NCBI RefSeq assembly: GCF_030063145.1
Contig: NZ_JASISM010000004.1
Span: 186,001-250,000 of the forward strand
DNA from: Cryobacterium sp. PH31-L1
Lineage (GTDB): Bacteria > Actinomycetota > Actinomycetes > Actinomycetales > Microbacteriaceae
Direction: 5' to 3'
DNA: 64,000 nucleotides
Below are positions 20,107-29,527 of this stretch, one piece after another. Positions within the stretch are counted from its first letter, which is position 1, and each line of letters opens with the position of its first letter. Position numbers and translations under genes: made by a program. The notes under the pieces are model-generated. The model did not search any database, had not been told where the DNA came from, and saw nothing but the letters and a program-made list of their open reading frames with translations.

Positions 20107-20652
20107 TCAGGCCTCACTTTCGTCTTGATGGGCCGGATCTGTGCGCGCGGCGGTAAGGGTTCGGATCGAGTCGACGAGGCGAGCACGATCGTTCGGATCG
20201 ATGATGCGAAAGAAGCTGTCGACGGCACGGCGGTCATCGGTGCTGGCGGGCGAGTTGAGGCGCCAGCTCAGGCGAACGAGTCCGTCGGTTTCGACGACAC
20301 GGTCGATGGCGACCCGGGCGGCGCCGACCGCGTCGATGGCGACGGCGGGAACGAACACCGGCTGGTTGCCGTCGAGATCCAGCACGACACCGGTCTCGGA
20401 CACGGTCAGGGCAGCGCGGGCGCGAAAGCCGAGGCCACGGATGGCGAGGCGCTCGAGCGGTGCGTCGCGGGGCGTGGTCGCCACGTAGTAGGCCTCGGCC
20501 CTGGCCAGTTCGACCGCGGTGCTGCCCGGCATCGGGTAGCCGGCGCTGAGCCCGGCATCCCGTTTGCTGCGCTTGCGCCAACTGCGCCACATGAGCACCA
20601 GAACGAGGAGCAGAACGAGGCCAGTGATGATGGCGGGGATGGACCTATCCAT
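20107..20652 (-). CDS. Membrane-anchored PH-like protein of the pyr operon
   Basis: Predicted 181-residue protein with one N-terminal membrane helix ([18 protein letters not shown], residues 5-22), a basic stop-transfer stretch, and a soluble beta-rich domain with a bacterial PH-like pattern. In M. tuberculosis an unrelated-looking enzyme is also absent at this place: Rv1382, a predicted membrane or export protein, lies between pyrC and carA just as here. The gene overlaps the pyrC stop by 8 bp and touches carA, so it is co-translated with pyrimidine enzymes. Its biochemical role is unknown; conservation of position suggests a link to the pathway or only to operon history. Confidence 0.8.
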   Translation of the reverse strand: MDRSIPAIITGLVLLLVLVLMWRSWRKRSKRDAGLSAGYPMPGSTAVELARAEAYYVATTPRDAPLERLAIRGLGFRARAALTVSETGVVLDLDGNQPVFVPAVAIDAVGAARVAIDRVVETDGLVRLSWRLNSPASTDDRRAVDSFFRIIDPNDRARLVDSIRTLTAARTDPAHQDESEA

Positions 20653-21997
20653 GAGTGAGCACTCCGCTGGCGTGACCGGCTATCTCCAGGCTGCTGCGCA
20701 CTTTTCCATCGAGCACCGTGGCGTAGCCGCGGTGGAACGTTGCGCGCACCTCGCCCGGCAGGGCCATCGACAGGTATGGGGAGTTCGTGCTCGTGCCGGC
20801 CAGATCGGCGCGGCCGAACACACGGGTGGCCGCAGGGTCGTACAAGGTCAGTTCCGCCGGCGAACCGACCGCGATCGGGTTGCCCTGACCGGTGACGCGC
20901 CCGATGTGAGCGGGCGCACGGGAGAGCACGCGTTCGATATCGACCCAGTCGAGCAGCCCGGTCGCGACGACCGCGGCGTGCACGACCGACAGCGCTGATT
21001 CCAGCCCAATCATGCCGTTGGCAGCAGCGTCCCACTCGCAATCCTTGCTTTCTGCCGGGTGCGGGGCGTGGTCCGTGGCGACGATATCGATGGTGCCGTC
21101 GGCGAGACCGGAGCGCAGGGCTTCGACGTCTTCGCGGCTGCGCAGCGGAGGGTTCACCTTGAAGCGGGCGTCGTAGCCACGCACGAGGTCCTCGGTGAGC
21201 AACAGGTGGTGCGGCGTGACCTCAGCCGTCACGTTGATGCCGCGGGCCTTGGCCCAGCGGATCACGTCGACCGAACCGGCCGTGGAGACGTGACAGACGT
21301 GCAGGCGCGACCCGACGTGTTCGGCCAGCAGAACGTCACGGGCGATGATCGACTCTTCGGCGACGGCCGGCCACCCGACCAGGCCGAGTTCGCCGGAGAG
21401 GGTGCCCTCGTTCATCTGGGCTCTTTCGGTGAGGCGCGGTTCCTGCGAGTGTTGGGCGATGACGCCGTCGAACGCCTTCACGTATTCAAGGGCGCGGCGC
21501 ATGAGTAGCGGGTCAGAGACGCAGAAGCCGTCGTCGGAGAACACCCGCACCCGGGCACGGCTTGAAGCCATGGCGCCGAGTTCGGCCAGTTGTTTGCCGG
21601 CGAGGCCTACGGTGACGGCGCCGATCGGCTGCACGTCGACGTAGCCGGCGCTTTCGCCGAGGGCGAGCACCTGCTCGACCACCCCGGCTGTGTCCTGGGC
21701 CGGAAGGGTGTTGGCCATGGCGAACACACTCGTGAAGCCGCCGCGGGCGGCGGCACGGCTGCCGCTCAGCACGGTCTCGCTGTGCTCGTAGCCGGGTTCG
21801 CGCAGGTGGGCGTGCAGGTCGACCAGACCGGGGAGGGCGATGAGCCCGTTGGCGTCGATCACGCTCGCGCCGCTCGGGGAGAGGTCGGTCCCCAGCTCGA
21901 CGATGCGGGCAGCATCAAGACGGATGTCCGAGCGGGTGCCGTCCGGAAGGGCCGCCCCGCGAATCAGCCAGCGCTGTTGCAAACCGTCAATCGACAT
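20645..21997 (-). CDS. pyrC: Dihydroorotase
   Basis: Third pyrimidine step, cyclising carbamoyl aspartate. The 450-residue, type I-like enzyme shows metal ligands in [14 protein letters not shown], the region [19 protein letters not shown], and the catalytic Asp in VATDHAPH. The ATG at 21997 (MSIDGLQQ) is preferred over a 44-residue longer frame because AAGGA lies 8 nt upstream and family proteins begin here. It overlaps the 3' end of pyrB by 11 bp, indicating coupling. Confidence 0.96.
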   Translation of the reverse strand: MSIDGLQQRWLIRGAALPDGTRSDIRLDAARIVELGTDLSPSGASVIDANGLIALPGLVDLHAHLREPGYEHSETVLSGSRAAARGGFTSVFAMANTLPAQDTAGVVEQVLALGESAGYVDVQPIGAVTVGLAGKQLAELGAMASSRARVRVFSDDGFCVSDPLLMRRALEYVKAFDGVIAQHSQEPRLTERAQMNEGTLSGELGLVGWPAVAEESIIARDVLLAEHVGSRLHVCHVSTAGSVDVIRWAKARGINVTAEVTPHHLLLTEDLVRGYDARFKVNPPLRSREDVEALRSGLADGTIDIVATDHAPHPAESKDCEWDAAANGMIGLESALSVVHAAVVATGLLDWVDIERVLSRAPAHIGRVTGQGNPIAVGSPAELTLYDPAATRVFGRADLAGTSTNSPYLSMALPGEVRATFHRGYATVLDGKVRSSLEIAGHASGVLTHG

Positions 21998-22949
21998 TCT
22001 TTGATTCCTTCCGGTCACCGGATAAGAGCAAGTAGAGTGCGGCCATTCGCACGGAGACACCGTTCGTGACCTGTTCGAGCACGGTGGAGTTAGCGGAGTC
22101 GGCCGCGGCCGAGGAGATCTCCAGGCCACGATTCATCGGGCCCGGGTGCATAACAATGCTAGCCGGACCCAGCCGACCGAATCGCGCGTCGTCGAGGCCC
22201 CACACCCTCGAATACTCGCGGGTGCTCGGAAAGAAGGCCGCGCTCATCCGTTCGGTCTGGATGCGTAGCATCATGACCACGTCGGGGCCGGCGTCGATCG
22301 CGTCGTCGAGGTCGAAGCTGAACCGGGCCGGCCAGAGCGAGGTGTCGCTCGGCAGCAGGGTGGGCGGGGCCACGAAGGTGACCTCGGCGCCGAGGGTGGT
22401 CAGCAGCCACAGGTTGGAGCGGGCGACCCGGGAGTGCAGCACGTCGCCGACGATGGTGACCGTGACCCCGTCGAGGCCCTTTCCGCGTGAGGCCGGGCCA
22501 TGAATGCGGCGTCGAACGGTGAACGCGTCGAGCAGGGCCTGGGTGGGATGCTCGTGGGTGCCGTCGCCGGCGTTGATGATACCGGCGTCGATCCAGCCGC
22601 TCGCGGCCAGTACCGCCGGGGCGCCGGATGCCGGGTGACGGATGACGACTCCGTCAGCGCCGATCGCGGCGAGGGTCTGCGCGGTGTCTTTCAGGCTCTC
22701 GCCCTTCGACACGCTCGATCCCTTGGCGCTGAAGTTGATCACGTCGGCGCTCAGGCGCTTGGCGGCGGCTTCAAAGGAGATGCGGGTGCGAGTGGAGTCC
22801 TCGAAGAACAGGTTGACGACGGTCTTGCCGCGCAGGGTCGGGAGTTTCTTAACCTCCCGCTGGGCGACATCCGCCATGTCTTCGGCAATGTCGAGCAGGT
22901 TGATCGCTTCGACCCGAGAAAGGTCCTTGGTAGACAGCAGGTGCCTCAT
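21987..22949 (-). CDS. pyrB: Aspartate carbamoyltransferase catalytic subunit
   Basis: Commits carbamoyl phosphate and aspartate to pyrimidines. The 320-residue protein has the carbamoyl-phosphate loop [13 protein letters not shown] and the second signature [11 protein letters not shown], with later HPGPMNRG. The length matches the catalytic chain. No pyrI-type regulatory chain follows, as usual for actinobacteria. Its ATG overlaps the pyrR stop in an ATGA. Confidence 0.97.
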   Translation of the reverse strand: MRHLLSTKDLSRVEAINLLDIAEDMADVAQREVKKLPTLRGKTVVNLFFEDSTRTRISFEAAAKRLSADVINFSAKGSSVSKGESLKDTAQTLAAIGADGVVIRHPASGAPAVLAASGWIDAGIINAGDGTHEHPTQALLDAFTVRRRIHGPASRGKGLDGVTVTIVGDVLHSRVARSNLWLLTTLGAEVTFVAPPTLLPSDTSLWPARFSFDLDDAIDAGPDVVMMLRIQTERMSAAFFPSTREYSRVWGLDDARFGRLGPASIVMHPGPMNRGLEISSAAADSANSTVLEQVTNGVSVRMAALYLLLSGDRKESKNVD

Positions 22950-23488
22950 CGGTTGCTCCCGCCGTCGATCGAGACGAATTCGTCGCCGTCGATCTCTTCG
23001 AGGTGCACGTTGATGCGCTCGTCGGTGGCCGTCGGCAGGTTGCGACCCACGAAGTCGGCGCGAATCGGCAGCTCGCGGTGGCCACGATCGACGAGAACCG
23101 CCAGACGCACGATGGTCGGGCGCCCGTGATCGCCGATCGCGTCGAGGGCGCTGCGGATGGTGCGGCCCGAGTACAGCACATCGTCGACGAGGACGACGGT
23201 GGCATCGTTGATGCTGCCGGGCACTTCGGTGCGGGACGGTGTGCGGGTGCGGCCGTGGGCGAGGTCGTCGCGGTAGAGCGTGACATCGAGCGATCCGACC
23301 CGCACGGCCGTTGCCGCCGGTTCGATGCTCTGGATGATCTCGGCGATACGGCGGGCAAGGATGACCCCGCGCGTCGGAATTCCGAGAATGACGAGGTTGT
23401 CCGGGCCCCGATTGGACTCCAGAATCTCGTGGGAAATTCGAGTCAATGCGCGCGTGATGTCAGCCTGAGTGAGCACAATGTGCGCCAA
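22946..23488 (-). CDS. pyrR: PyrR bifunctional regulator / uracil phosphoribosyltransferase
   Basis: Binds pyr mRNA when UMP is high; also has uracil phosphoribosyltransferase activity in the family. The 180-residue protein has the PRPP-binding motif [21 protein letters not shown] and the N-terminal helix [11 protein letters not shown], both typical. It starts with TTG at 23488, supported by a strong AAGGAGGT 6 nt upstream. A small hairpin lies 2 nt before that Shine-Dalgarno, which fits autoregulation by translational repression. It is the first gene of the operon. Confidence 0.96.
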   Translation of the reverse strand: MAHIVLTQADITRALTRISHEILESNRGPDNLVILGIPTRGVILARRIAEIIQSIEPAATAVRVGSLDVTLYRDDLAHGRTRTPSRTEVPGSINDATVVLVDDVLYSGRTIRSALDAIGDHGRPTIVRLAVLVDRGHRELPIRADFVGRNLPTATDERINVHLEEIDGDEFVSIDGGSNR

Positions 23489-23494
23489 ATGCCG

Positions 23495-23520
23495 ACCTCC
23501 TTCCCCGTCTCACAGGACGG
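23495..23520 (-). promoter_or_regulatory. PyrR-type RNA hairpin overlapping the pyrR ribosome site region
   Basis: On the minus strand a 5-bp stem CCGUC/GACGG (23505-23520) closes a CUGUGA hexaloop, followed after 2 nt by the Shine-Dalgarno AAGGAGGU (23495-23502). The loop fits CNGNGA, the core of Bacillus PyrR-binding loops. In Mycobacterium smegmatis PyrR is known to repress pyr translation from a leader site beside the Shine-Dalgarno. I infer the same here: UMP-bound PyrR would hold the hairpin and block initiation. Confidence 0.7.
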
Positions 23521-23601
23521 ATCATTAAAGGATGTCTGAATTGTTCCAGCATAGCCGGTGGCCGGGGCATAAATTCCCGCGCCAGAACCCAAAACCAGCC
23601 C

Positions 23602-23630
23602 TAGACACTTAGTGCTGCTAGGCGTAGTAT
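23602..23630 (+). promoter_or_regulatory. padR promoter, probably leaderless, with embedded operator-like palindrome
   Basis: TAGACA (23602-23607, near TTGACA) and TAGTAT (23625-23630) are separated by 17 bp. The start site expected 7-9 nt further falls on the padR ATG at 23639, so the mRNA is probably leaderless; no Shine-Dalgarno precedes the ATG. The spacer holds CACTTAGTGCTGCTAGG, with the near-palindrome CACTTAGTG, a plausible PadR autoregulatory site. Confidence 0.55.
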
Positions 23631-23638
23631 CCCGAAGT

Positions 23639-23977
23639 ATGAACCGGGAAGCGCTCAAAGGCCACCTCGACCTGCTCGTCTTGTCCGTGCTCGCCGACGG
23701 ACCGTTGCATGGCTACGCCGTGATCGAGCAGCTGCGCATCCGCAGCCTTGACGTCTTCGATTTGGCCGAGGGCACCGTCTACCCGGTTCTGCATCGCCTC
23801 GAACTCGCCGGCCATCTCACCAGCGAGTGGAGTGAGGTCGCCGGTCGGCGACGCCGCTCCTACGTCCTGACCCGTTCCGGGTCGGCGCAGCTCGACCAGC
23901 AGCGCGCCACCTGGCAGGTCTTCGCATCCAGCATGAACGCCGTCCTGGTGAGGAAGCCGTGGCCGAATACACCCTGA
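23639..23977 (+). CDS. PadR-family transcriptional regulator
   Basis: Predicted 112-residue winged-helix repressor. The PadR signature is clear: LDLLVLSVLADGPLHGYAVIEQL, FDLAEGTVYPVLHRLELAGHL, then RRRRSYVLTRSGSAQL. The protein is of the short subfamily with one C-terminal dimerisation helix. The ATG at 23639 fits the conserved start and a leaderless promoter. The 3' end overlaps the following membrane gene by 19 bp; this PadR plus HAAS-type membrane protein pair is common in actinobacteria and firmicutes. The inducer is unknown. Confidence 0.92.
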   Translation: MNREALKGHLDLLVLSVLADGPLHGYAVIEQLRIRSLDVFDLAEGTVYPVLHRLELAGHLTSEWSEVAGRRRRSYVLTRSGSAQLDQQRATWQVFASSMNAVLVRKPWPNTP

Positions 23978-24801
23978 TTCGCGACTATCTGCTCGCCATC
24001 GATCTCGGCGTGCAGGGCAGAGCCGACGCCGCCGATCTTCGCGACGAGCTGAGCGACCACCTGCACTCCGCTGTAGATCGACTCTGCGCCGGCGGACTCG
24101 ACAGCGTCGAGGCCCAGCGCACGGCCCTTCGTAATTTCGGCGAGCCCGCCCTCGTGGCGCAGCTCCTTGCCGCTGTCCCTCCGAAAGGTTCTCCCATGTA
24201 TACGTTCTTCAACCGCGGGGCGAGCTACTTCGCCTTCGCCGCCGCCGCCCTGTGGGTTCTGGCGGCCGCCGGCTTTCCGTTCCTGCAGGAAGCGCTCTTT
24301 CCCGGCGTCACAGAAACGGCCTACGTCACGATGGTGGTGATGCTCGCGTTCGCCGGTCTGCTAGCCGGGCTCACCCTGCTGGCGGTGAATGTGCGGCTGG
24401 CCGGCAGTTTCGACTCGGTCACGACCATTGTGGCCGCCCTCATGGTGCTCGCCGTGGCCAGCACAGTGCTGGCCCCGTGGTTTCTGCCGGCCTGGCTGGG
24501 CCTGATTCTCGCGGCGACTTCGATCACCCTGAATCGGGCGAAGCCAACCCCGCTGGGGAACGGATCACCGAGCATTCTGCTCGGCACTGTGTGGCCGATC
24601 CTGACCATCGTTGTCGTTGTCGCGGCCTTCGTGATCTCGACCGTGAGCGGAGTGTTCACGCCGGAGCTTCAGGACCTGATCCAAGCGATCGCCCTGCCGG
24701 CCGTCTGCCTGGTCTATGCCGCTGGCATGGTCACCCTCGGGTTACGCCTGCGCACCGTCTCGGTCAGCCAATCCGATCGCGGGCCGCTTATTCAGGCCTG
24801 A
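23959..24801 (+). CDS. Permease-prefix (HAAS-like) multi-pass membrane protein
   Basis: Predicted 280-residue partner of the PadR regulator. Residues ~1-75 form a soluble helical domain (YLLAIDLGVQGR, DLRDELSDHLHSAVDRL, AQRTALRNFGEPALVAQLL) typical of the permease prefix or HAAS domain. Seven or so hydrophobic segments follow. The GTG start overlaps padR, indicating coupled translation. No transport or enzymatic motif is visible. It ends 24 bp from the convergent DUF4190-thioredoxin gene, with a shared hairpin between them. Confidence 0.75.
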   Translation: MAEYTLIRDYLLAIDLGVQGRADAADLRDELSDHLHSAVDRLCAGGLDSVEAQRTALRNFGEPALVAQLLAAVPPKGSPMYTFFNRGASYFAFAAAALWVLAAAGFPFLQEALFPGVTETAYVTMVVMLAFAGLLAGLTLLAVNVRLAGSFDSVTTIVAALMVLAVASTVLAPWFLPAWLGLILAATSITLNRAKPTPLGNGSPSILLGTVWPILTIVVVVAAFVISTVSGVFTPELQDLIQAIALPAVCLVYAAGMVTLGLRLRTVSVSQSDRGPLIQA

Positions 24802-24810
24802 CCGGCGCTG

Positions 24811-24843
24811 GTCGCGGGCGCTCGGTTAGAAGGCGCCCGCGAC
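24811..24843. terminator. Hairpin between convergent genes
   Basis: Perfect 11-bp inverted repeat GTCGCGGGCGC (24811-24821) and GCGCCCGCGAC (24833-24843) with an 11-nt loop. The loop holds the stop codon of the minus-strand gene. There is no T-run on either side, so it may act as a bidirectional or factor-dependent terminator. Confidence 0.5.
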
Positions 24844-25851
24844 GAAGGCGGAGAATTCGGCCGTGTCGGTGAGGCTGCCGGTGTAGAGCACGCCGTCGAC
24901 CAGTACGGTCGGGGTGCCGGAGACCGCCGGGATCTCGGCCCCGTCGATCGGCCCAGCGAGGGCAGTCTCGGTGTTCTGCTGCGACCAACCCTCGTAGTCT
25001 CCGGATTCGACACAGTCGGCGATGCTGGCGCCGCCGGTCGCAAGGGCGGAAAGCGCGCCGTTGCTGAGCCCGGCCGTCTGTTCAGACGGCTGGTTTGCGA
25101 ACAGTGACGACAGAAATTCGAGCGTGTGATCGGGGTTCAGGGTGGCCTGGCAGGTCAGCGCCGCGGAGGCACGACTGGAGTAGTTGGTGCCTTCAGACAG
25201 GCGGTCGAGGAAGGTGAGCGCATGTACTCGCAGGGTGATGACACCGCTCTCCACACCGGCAGCCAGCAGTTCGCCGTTGGTCGTCTCGAACTGGGCGCAG
25301 AATGGGCACATCGGGTCGACGTACTCGTCGACGATGACCGCGCCGGTGCCGAATTCGAGATAGCCGCCATCGAAGTCGGCGGCACCGAGCTGCCCGGTGG
25401 GCAGCGGCGCGGTCGATTCCGGGGTCGGCGCGGACGACGGCGACGACGTGGGCGAGCCACCGTCCAAGGAGCTGGAATTGGAATCTATGGCGACCAGAAA
25501 CGCCCCGATAGCGGAGGCGAAGACGATCAGCAACACCACCAGAACGCTCGTCACGGCGACCATGAAGTATCCGATGATGAGACCGGCCAGGGCGAAGCCA
25601 CGCCCCAGCTCTCCCCGTGCGCGAATCTGCCCGAGCGCAATGTGTCCCGTGATGATGGCCACAAGGCCGATGAAGAACGACGACACGAACGACACGATGG
25701 CCAGGGTGTTGGTCTTCGGTGCACTCACGAACGGCGGGGGCACGAACGGCCCGGCTGGCCCGCCCGGCGGCGGCACAGGTCCGGGTACGGGTTGATATGG
25801 ATTCGGCGGAAGCTGCTGATCGCGGGGAGCGTCTGGTCCGGTGTTATCCAT
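24826..25851 (-). CDS. DUF4190 membrane segment fused to DsbA-like thioredoxin domain
   Basis: Predicted 341-residue membrane-anchored thiol-disulfide protein. Residues 1-45 are Pro-rich; ~46-125 contain two hydrophobic helices of DUF4190 type (LAIVSFVSSFFIGLVAIITG and GLIIGYFMVAVTSVLVVLL). A Ser/Thr/Pro linker (~126-155) leads to a thioredoxin-fold domain facing outside, with CPFC in VDPMCPFCAQFE and the cis-Pro region SGTPTVLVDG. This is the DsbA/Thioredoxin_4 type used in oxidative folding of exported proteins. Two further cysteines (LTCQAT and ADCVES) are present. It sits between nusB and pyrR, where related genomes usually have none. Confidence 0.85.
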   Translation of the reverse strand: MDNTGPDAPRDQQLPPNPYQPVPGPVPPPGGPAGPFVPPPFVSAPKTNTLAIVSFVSSFFIGLVAIITGHIALGQIRARGELGRGFALAGLIIGYFMVAVTSVLVVLLIVFASAIGAFLVAIDSNSSSLDGGSPTSSPSSAPTPESTAPLPTGQLGAADFDGGYLEFGTGAVIVDEYVDPMCPFCAQFETTNGELLAAGVESGVITLRVHALTFLDRLSEGTNYSSRASAALTCQATLNPDHTLEFLSSLFANQPSEQTAGLSNGALSALATGGASIADCVESGDYEGWSQQNTETALAGPIDGAEIPAVSGTPTVLVDGVLYTGSLTDTAEFSAFVAGAF

Positions 25852-25924
25852 GTGCGTGTCCTTCGGTGGCTTCGAATCGAACCCGGTAGGAGCCGAGTCT
25901 GTCGGGTCGTCAGGCCGACGGGGA

Positions 25925-26344
25925 TCAGGCCGACGGCGCGGTCTGGGCGATCTTGCCGAGCAGTCCGTTCACAAAGCCGGCCGAGTCATCCGTGGAGAGA
26001 ATCTTGGCGGCTTCGACGGCTTCATCGATGGCGACGGCGTGCGGTACGGCGTCGTTGTACAGAATCTCCCAGATGCCGATGCGCAGAATGGCACGATCGA
26101 TGTTGGGCATGCGCGCAAGCGACCAGCCCTGCGAGTAGGTCTCGATCAGTTCGTCGATCTCTTCCCGGTGGTCGACGACGCCGTCAACGAGCTCACGGGC
26201 GTAGAGCCACGAGGCCAGTCGAGCCGGCTCGCTCGCTGCGCGCTCGGCCTCGGTTGCCAGCGACTCCGGAATGCTGATCTGACGCACATCGGCGGCGTAC
26301 AGAATGTCGATGGCGCGTTTGCGAGCCTTGGTACGTGCGCTCAT
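25925..26344 (-). CDS. nusB: Transcription antitermination factor NusB
   Basis: Partners with NusE (S10) on boxA RNA to prevent premature termination in rRNA operons. The 139-residue protein starts [18 protein letters not shown] and ends with the conserved [30 protein letters not shown], both NusB hallmarks. Its ATG overlaps the efp stop (ATGA), giving translational coupling. Confidence 0.96.
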   Translation of the reverse strand: MSARTKARKRAIDILYAADVRQISIPESLATEAERAASEPARLASWLYARELVDGVVDHREEIDELIETYSQGWSLARMPNIDRAILRIGIWEILYNDAVPHAVAIDEAVEAAKILSTDDSAGFVNGLLGKIAQTAPSA

Positions 26345-26904
26345 TCGTTGACGCGACCGAGGTAGTCGCCGGTGCGGGTGTCGACCTTGACCTTGGTGCC
26401 CTGTTCGAGGAACAGCGGAACCTGAATCTGGTAGCCGGTCTCGACGGTGGCGGGCTTGGTGCCGCCGGTCGAGCGGTCGCCCTGCAGGCCCGGCTCGGTG
26501 TAGGTGATTTCCAAGGTGACGGATGCCGGCAGCTCGACATACAGTGGATTGCCGTTGTGCAGCGCCACGGTCACCGCCTGGTTTTCGAGCATGAAGTTGC
26601 TCGCATCGCCGACAACAGCGGCGGACACGGTGATCTGGTCGTAGTCGGCGACGTCCATGAAGACGTAGGCGTCGCCGTCGTTGTACAGGTACTGAAAGTC
26701 GCGGCGATCGACGTTTTCGGTCTCGATCTTGGCGCCGGCGTTGAAGGTGCGGTCAACGGTTTTACCGGAGACGACGTTCTTCATCTTCGTGCGAACGAAG
26801 GCGCCACCCTTGCCCGGCTTGACGTGCTGAAACTCGACGACGGCCCAAAGCTGGCCATCCATGTTGAGTACGACGCCGTTTCTGATATCAGCGGTAGAAG
26901 CCAT
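26341..26904 (-). CDS. efp: Elongation factor P
   Basis: Relieves ribosome stalling at polyproline stretches by acting near the peptidyl site. The 187-residue protein shows all three domains: the KOW-like first domain with the loop [16 protein letters not shown], the middle OB domain ([15 protein letters not shown]) and the last OB domain ending [25 protein letters not shown]. The lysine at the loop tip, in PGKGG, is the residue modified in some bacteria. The ATG at 26904 ([10 protein letters not shown]) has GGAGG directly upstream; the longer frame to 27075 is non-coding. Confidence 0.97.
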   Translation of the reverse strand: MASTADIRNGVVLNMDGQLWAVVEFQHVKPGKGGAFVRTKMKNVVSGKTVDRTFNAGAKIETENVDRRDFQYLYNDGDAYVFMDVADYDQITVSAAVVGDASNFMLENQAVTVALHNGNPLYVELPASVTLEITYTEPGLQGDRSTGGTKPATVETGYQIQVPLFLEQGTKVKVDTRTGDYLGRVNE

Positions 26905-27010
26905 GGGAGGGGTGTTCCGTTCAATTGATAAGGTGCGCGGGTGCAAATGGCACCTTCTCGAGTCTACGTGCCTCAGCCTCAGGCTCCAAAGGCAATCCGA
27001 TGCCGGAGCG

Positions 27011-27445
27011 TCACGGTGCCGTGACGAAGTCCAGTGCCAGCCGGTAGGAATCGAAGCCGAGACCGGCGATGACACCGGTCGCGATGGCGCTCACCACGCT
27101 CGTGTGGCGAAACGTCTCACGAGCGTGCGGGTTGGAGATGTGCACCTCGATCAGCATCAGTCCGGCCTTGGTTACCAGGGCAGCAGCATCCCGCAGCGCA
27201 TAGCTGTAGTGCGTGAACGCTGCCGGATTCAGGATCACCGGCATCCGCTCGTCGACGGCTTCGTACAGCCAGTGAATGAGTTCTGCCTCATCGTCGGTCT
27301 GCCGCAGGTCGATGCTCACGCCTTCGCGAGCGGATGCGACAAGCAGCTCCTGCAGGTCGGCGAGGTTCGCAGACCCGTAGACGTCGGGCTCGCGACTGCC
27401 GAGGCGCCCGAGGTTCGGACCGTTCAGAACCAGCACTGTACTCAT
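27011..27445 (-). CDS. aroQ: 3-dehydroquinate dehydratase, type II
   Basis: Third shikimate step, dehydrating 3-dehydroquinate. The 144-residue protein is of the dodecameric type II family: [18 protein letters not shown] with catalytic Tyr23, [15 protein letters not shown] (N73) and [18 protein letters not shown] with H102. In related genomes it directly follows aroB; here 6 kb of other genes separate the two. Confidence 0.97.
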   Translation of the reverse strand: MSTVLVLNGPNLGRLGSREPDVYGSANLADLQELLVASAREGVSIDLRQTDDEAELIHWLYEAVDERMPVILNPAAFTHYSYALRDAAALVTKAGLMLIEVHISNPHARETFRHTSVVSAIATGVIAGLGFDSYRLALDFVTAP

Positions 27446-27489
27446 CCACTCAGCCTAGGGCGTAGGGCTAATGCGAGCGGGCAGCAGGC

Positions 27490-27894
27490 TCAGGGAGCGA
27501 GAACTGCGATGCCGTCATCGTGTGCCACGAACAGGCCGGAGATGCGCATGAGCTTGCCGAACGACTCGGTCAGTTCGATCGCCCAGGCCTGGTCGGGGGC
27601 GGTGAGGGCCGCTGAGCCTGGCCGCTCCAAGGTCACGATCAGGCTGCCTCCGGGGGCGTCCCGTGCCACGATCTCGTTGATCCGCACGGCGAAGGGCCGC
27701 ACGGAGCCCGGTTCCGGACGCACCGGTATTCCGTCGATCGGGATCAGTAGCGAGAGCTGCTGCCCGTGGACGTCGAGCACCATCAGCCAGATCTGCGGCT
27801 GGATCGCGTGGCCGATCAGGTCGTAGACCCGATTTCTCGCCTGTTCCAGCGTGAATACGGGCGGGGAGTCTTCAATTTTCATGGACAGTGTCAT
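27490..27894 (-). CDS. Unknown conserved-looking small protein
   Basis: I do not recognise a family. The 134-residue product is soluble, without membrane segments or a signal peptide. It is mixed alpha/beta with two beta-rich stretches (IWLMVLDVHGQQLSLLIPIDG and GGSLIVTLERPG) and an aromatic helix near the end (WAIELTESFGKLMRISGLFVAHDDG). Codon bias agrees with its neighbours, so it is probably real. The start could be the ATG at 27894 or the one at 27882 (MKIED). It reads divergently from the GAF regulator and may share its promoter region. Confidence 0.65.
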   Translation of the reverse strand: MTLSMKIEDSPPVFTLEQARNRVYDLIGHAIQPQIWLMVLDVHGQQLSLLIPIDGIPVRPEPGSVRPFAVRINEIVARDAPGGSLIVTLERPGSAALTAPDQAWAIELTESFGKLMRISGLFVAHDDGIAVLAP

Positions 27895-27930
27895 GTGCCC
27901 AGAATAAATCAGAGTCGCCCGGGTGAAAGG

Positions 27931-27971
27931 TTATCCCCAGAAATTTCCTGAACTCACTCCGCTGTGGATAT
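27931..27971. promoter_or_regulatory. Pair of DnaA-box-like 9-mers in a divergent promoter region
   Basis: TTATCCCCA at 27931 (one mismatch to TTATCCACA) and, on the other strand, ATATCCACA at 27963-27971 (one mismatch). They face each other 23 bp apart in the gap between the unknown gene and the GAF regulator. DnaA binding is only an inference. Confidence 0.35.
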
Positions 27972-28132
27972 CTTCCGGCGGCGGCGGTGTTGGCGGCGAC
28001 GCCCCTGGGCGCCGCGAATAGTGCGGGGATGCCGCGTACTCTGGCCGATCGCCCGGGCGGTGCCCCTAGAATGAAACTCCGACCTGGCCGCGGCCACCGT
28101 CGCCCGACCAATGCTGATCGGAAGGCACTTTG

Positions 28133-29527
28133 ATGGGACACGGCTTGAAGAGTACGTCGTCGGTGCCTTCCGGCACCGCACGGGAAAGCCTGGTCGCGCT
28201 GGAACGAGCACACGAATCCGCCGTCACAGACCGGGTCTTCCAGACCGGCGTGCGCAAGTTCGTGCAGGATTCCTGGCAACGTTCGCTCTCGCTCAGCCTC
28301 GACCCCGGCAGCGTGGCACCCGAGCGGGCGCTGACCGACACAGAATTACGGGACCTCCGCAACCAGCATCCGCTTGCCGCGGTGTTGCCCGTCGTGCACA
28401 ATCTGCTGATTCGCCACGCCTTCGACGCCGAGTTGTTGGTGGCTATCGGCGATGAGTCGGGTCGCCTGCTGTGGATCGACGGCGACCGGGTGCTGCGCCG
28501 CCAGGTCGAGGAGATGCTGTTCGTCGAGGGGGCCGACTGGTCGGAGAAGCGGGTCGGAACGAGCGCGCCGGGTACCGCCCTCGCCCTCGACCGGGGAATT
28601 CAGATTCGCCGGGCCGAACACTTCAACGCCCTCGCCCACCCGTGGAGCTGCACCGCGGTACCCATTCACGATCCGGACACCGGCAAGATCCTCGGCGTGA
28701 TCGACATCACCGGCGGCGACCAGGCCGTCGCGCCCCAAACGCTCCCCCTCGTGGAAGCGGCCGTTGCCGCCATGGAGGCGGAACTACGCATCCAACGCCT
28801 CGACGGCCACCGCACGATTGCGTCAGACCGAACGGATGCCCGCGCCCCCCGAGGCTCCAGCATCGCCCTGCTCCCGGCCCCGGGCCGCAACGTGGTGCCC
28901 GTGGGGTTCGGCGTGCTGGGCAGCGACTACGGGCACCTCGAGTGCGGTGGAATGGCCATCGATGTAAGCCCGCGCCACGCGGAAATTCTCACCCTGCTCG
29001 CCTGGCACCGCGAAGGTCTCTCCGCCGACCGACTGGCCCTTCTGCTGAGCGACCAAACCGGCAACGGTCAGAACAACAGCGTCGATACCCTGCGCGCCGA
29101 GATGGTTCGGGTACGCAAGGTCTTGGAGCAGGTCAGTCCGCCGGTCGTGATCGGATCTCGTCCCTACCGACTGCAGTCCCCGCTGGAGCTCGACGCCCAA
29201 CGGGTGTTGGCATTCCTGGAACGCGGCGCCCACCGGGTGGCCCTCGCCGCCTACCGCGGACCGGTCCTACCCAACTCGCTCTCCCCCGGAATCATTGACA
29301 TTCGCACGGAGGTCAGCGCCCGGCTGCGCGAGGCGATGCTGACCGATGCCTCGGTCGACCTGCTCCTCGAATATGCCCGGTCGGAGGAAGCGACCTACGA
29401 TTCCGAGGTCTGGCGGGCCTGCTTGGAGTTGCTCCCGCCTCGCTCCCCCAAACGCGCCACGGTGGTCGCCCGGTTGAAGCGCATCGACGACGAGCTGAGC
29501 GCCCGGCGCAATAGTTCGCAACGGTAG
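28133..29527 (+). CDS. GAF-domain transcriptional regulator of the aldehyde locus
   Basis: Predicted 464-residue cytosolic sensor-regulator. Residues ~60-220 resemble the GAF domain of AcoR-type regulators ([61 protein letters not shown]). There is no AAA+ ATPase segment and no sigma-54 motif, as expected in actinobacteria. The part from ~270 carries a winged-helix-like segment ([27 protein letters not shown], then [17 protein letters not shown]). The ATG at 28133 has GGAAGG about 8 nt upstream. It reads toward two aldehyde dehydrogenases and a DUF779 gene, its likely targets. Confidence 0.78.
   Translation: MGHGLKSTSSVPSGTARESLVALERAHESAVTDRVFQTGVRKFVQDSWQRSLSLSLDPGSVAPERALTDTELRDLRNQHPLAAVLPVVHNLLIRHAFDAELLVAIGDESGRLLWIDGDRVLRRQVEEMLFVEGADWSEKRVGTSAPGTALALDRGIQIRRAEHFNALAHPWSCTAVPIHDPDTGKILGVIDITGGDQAVAPQTLPLVEAAVAAMEAELRIQRLDGHRTIASDRTDARAPRGSSIALLPAPGRNVVPVGFGVLGSDYGHLECGGMAIDVSPRHAEILTLLAWHREGLSADRLALLLSDQTGNGQNNSVDTLRAEMVRVRKVLEQVSPPVVIGSRPYRLQSPLELDAQRVLAFLERGAHRVALAAYRGPVLPNSLSPGIIDIRTEVSARLREAMLTDASVDLLLEYARSEEATYDSEVWRACLELLPPRSPKRATVVARLKRIDDELSARRNSSQR

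Noticed and set aside
27009..27026. Hairpin CGTCACGG/CCGTGACG at the aroQ stop as terminator
   Set aside because: Short loop of 2 nt, overlaps aroQ codons and no T-run; likely a coincidence of codon choice.
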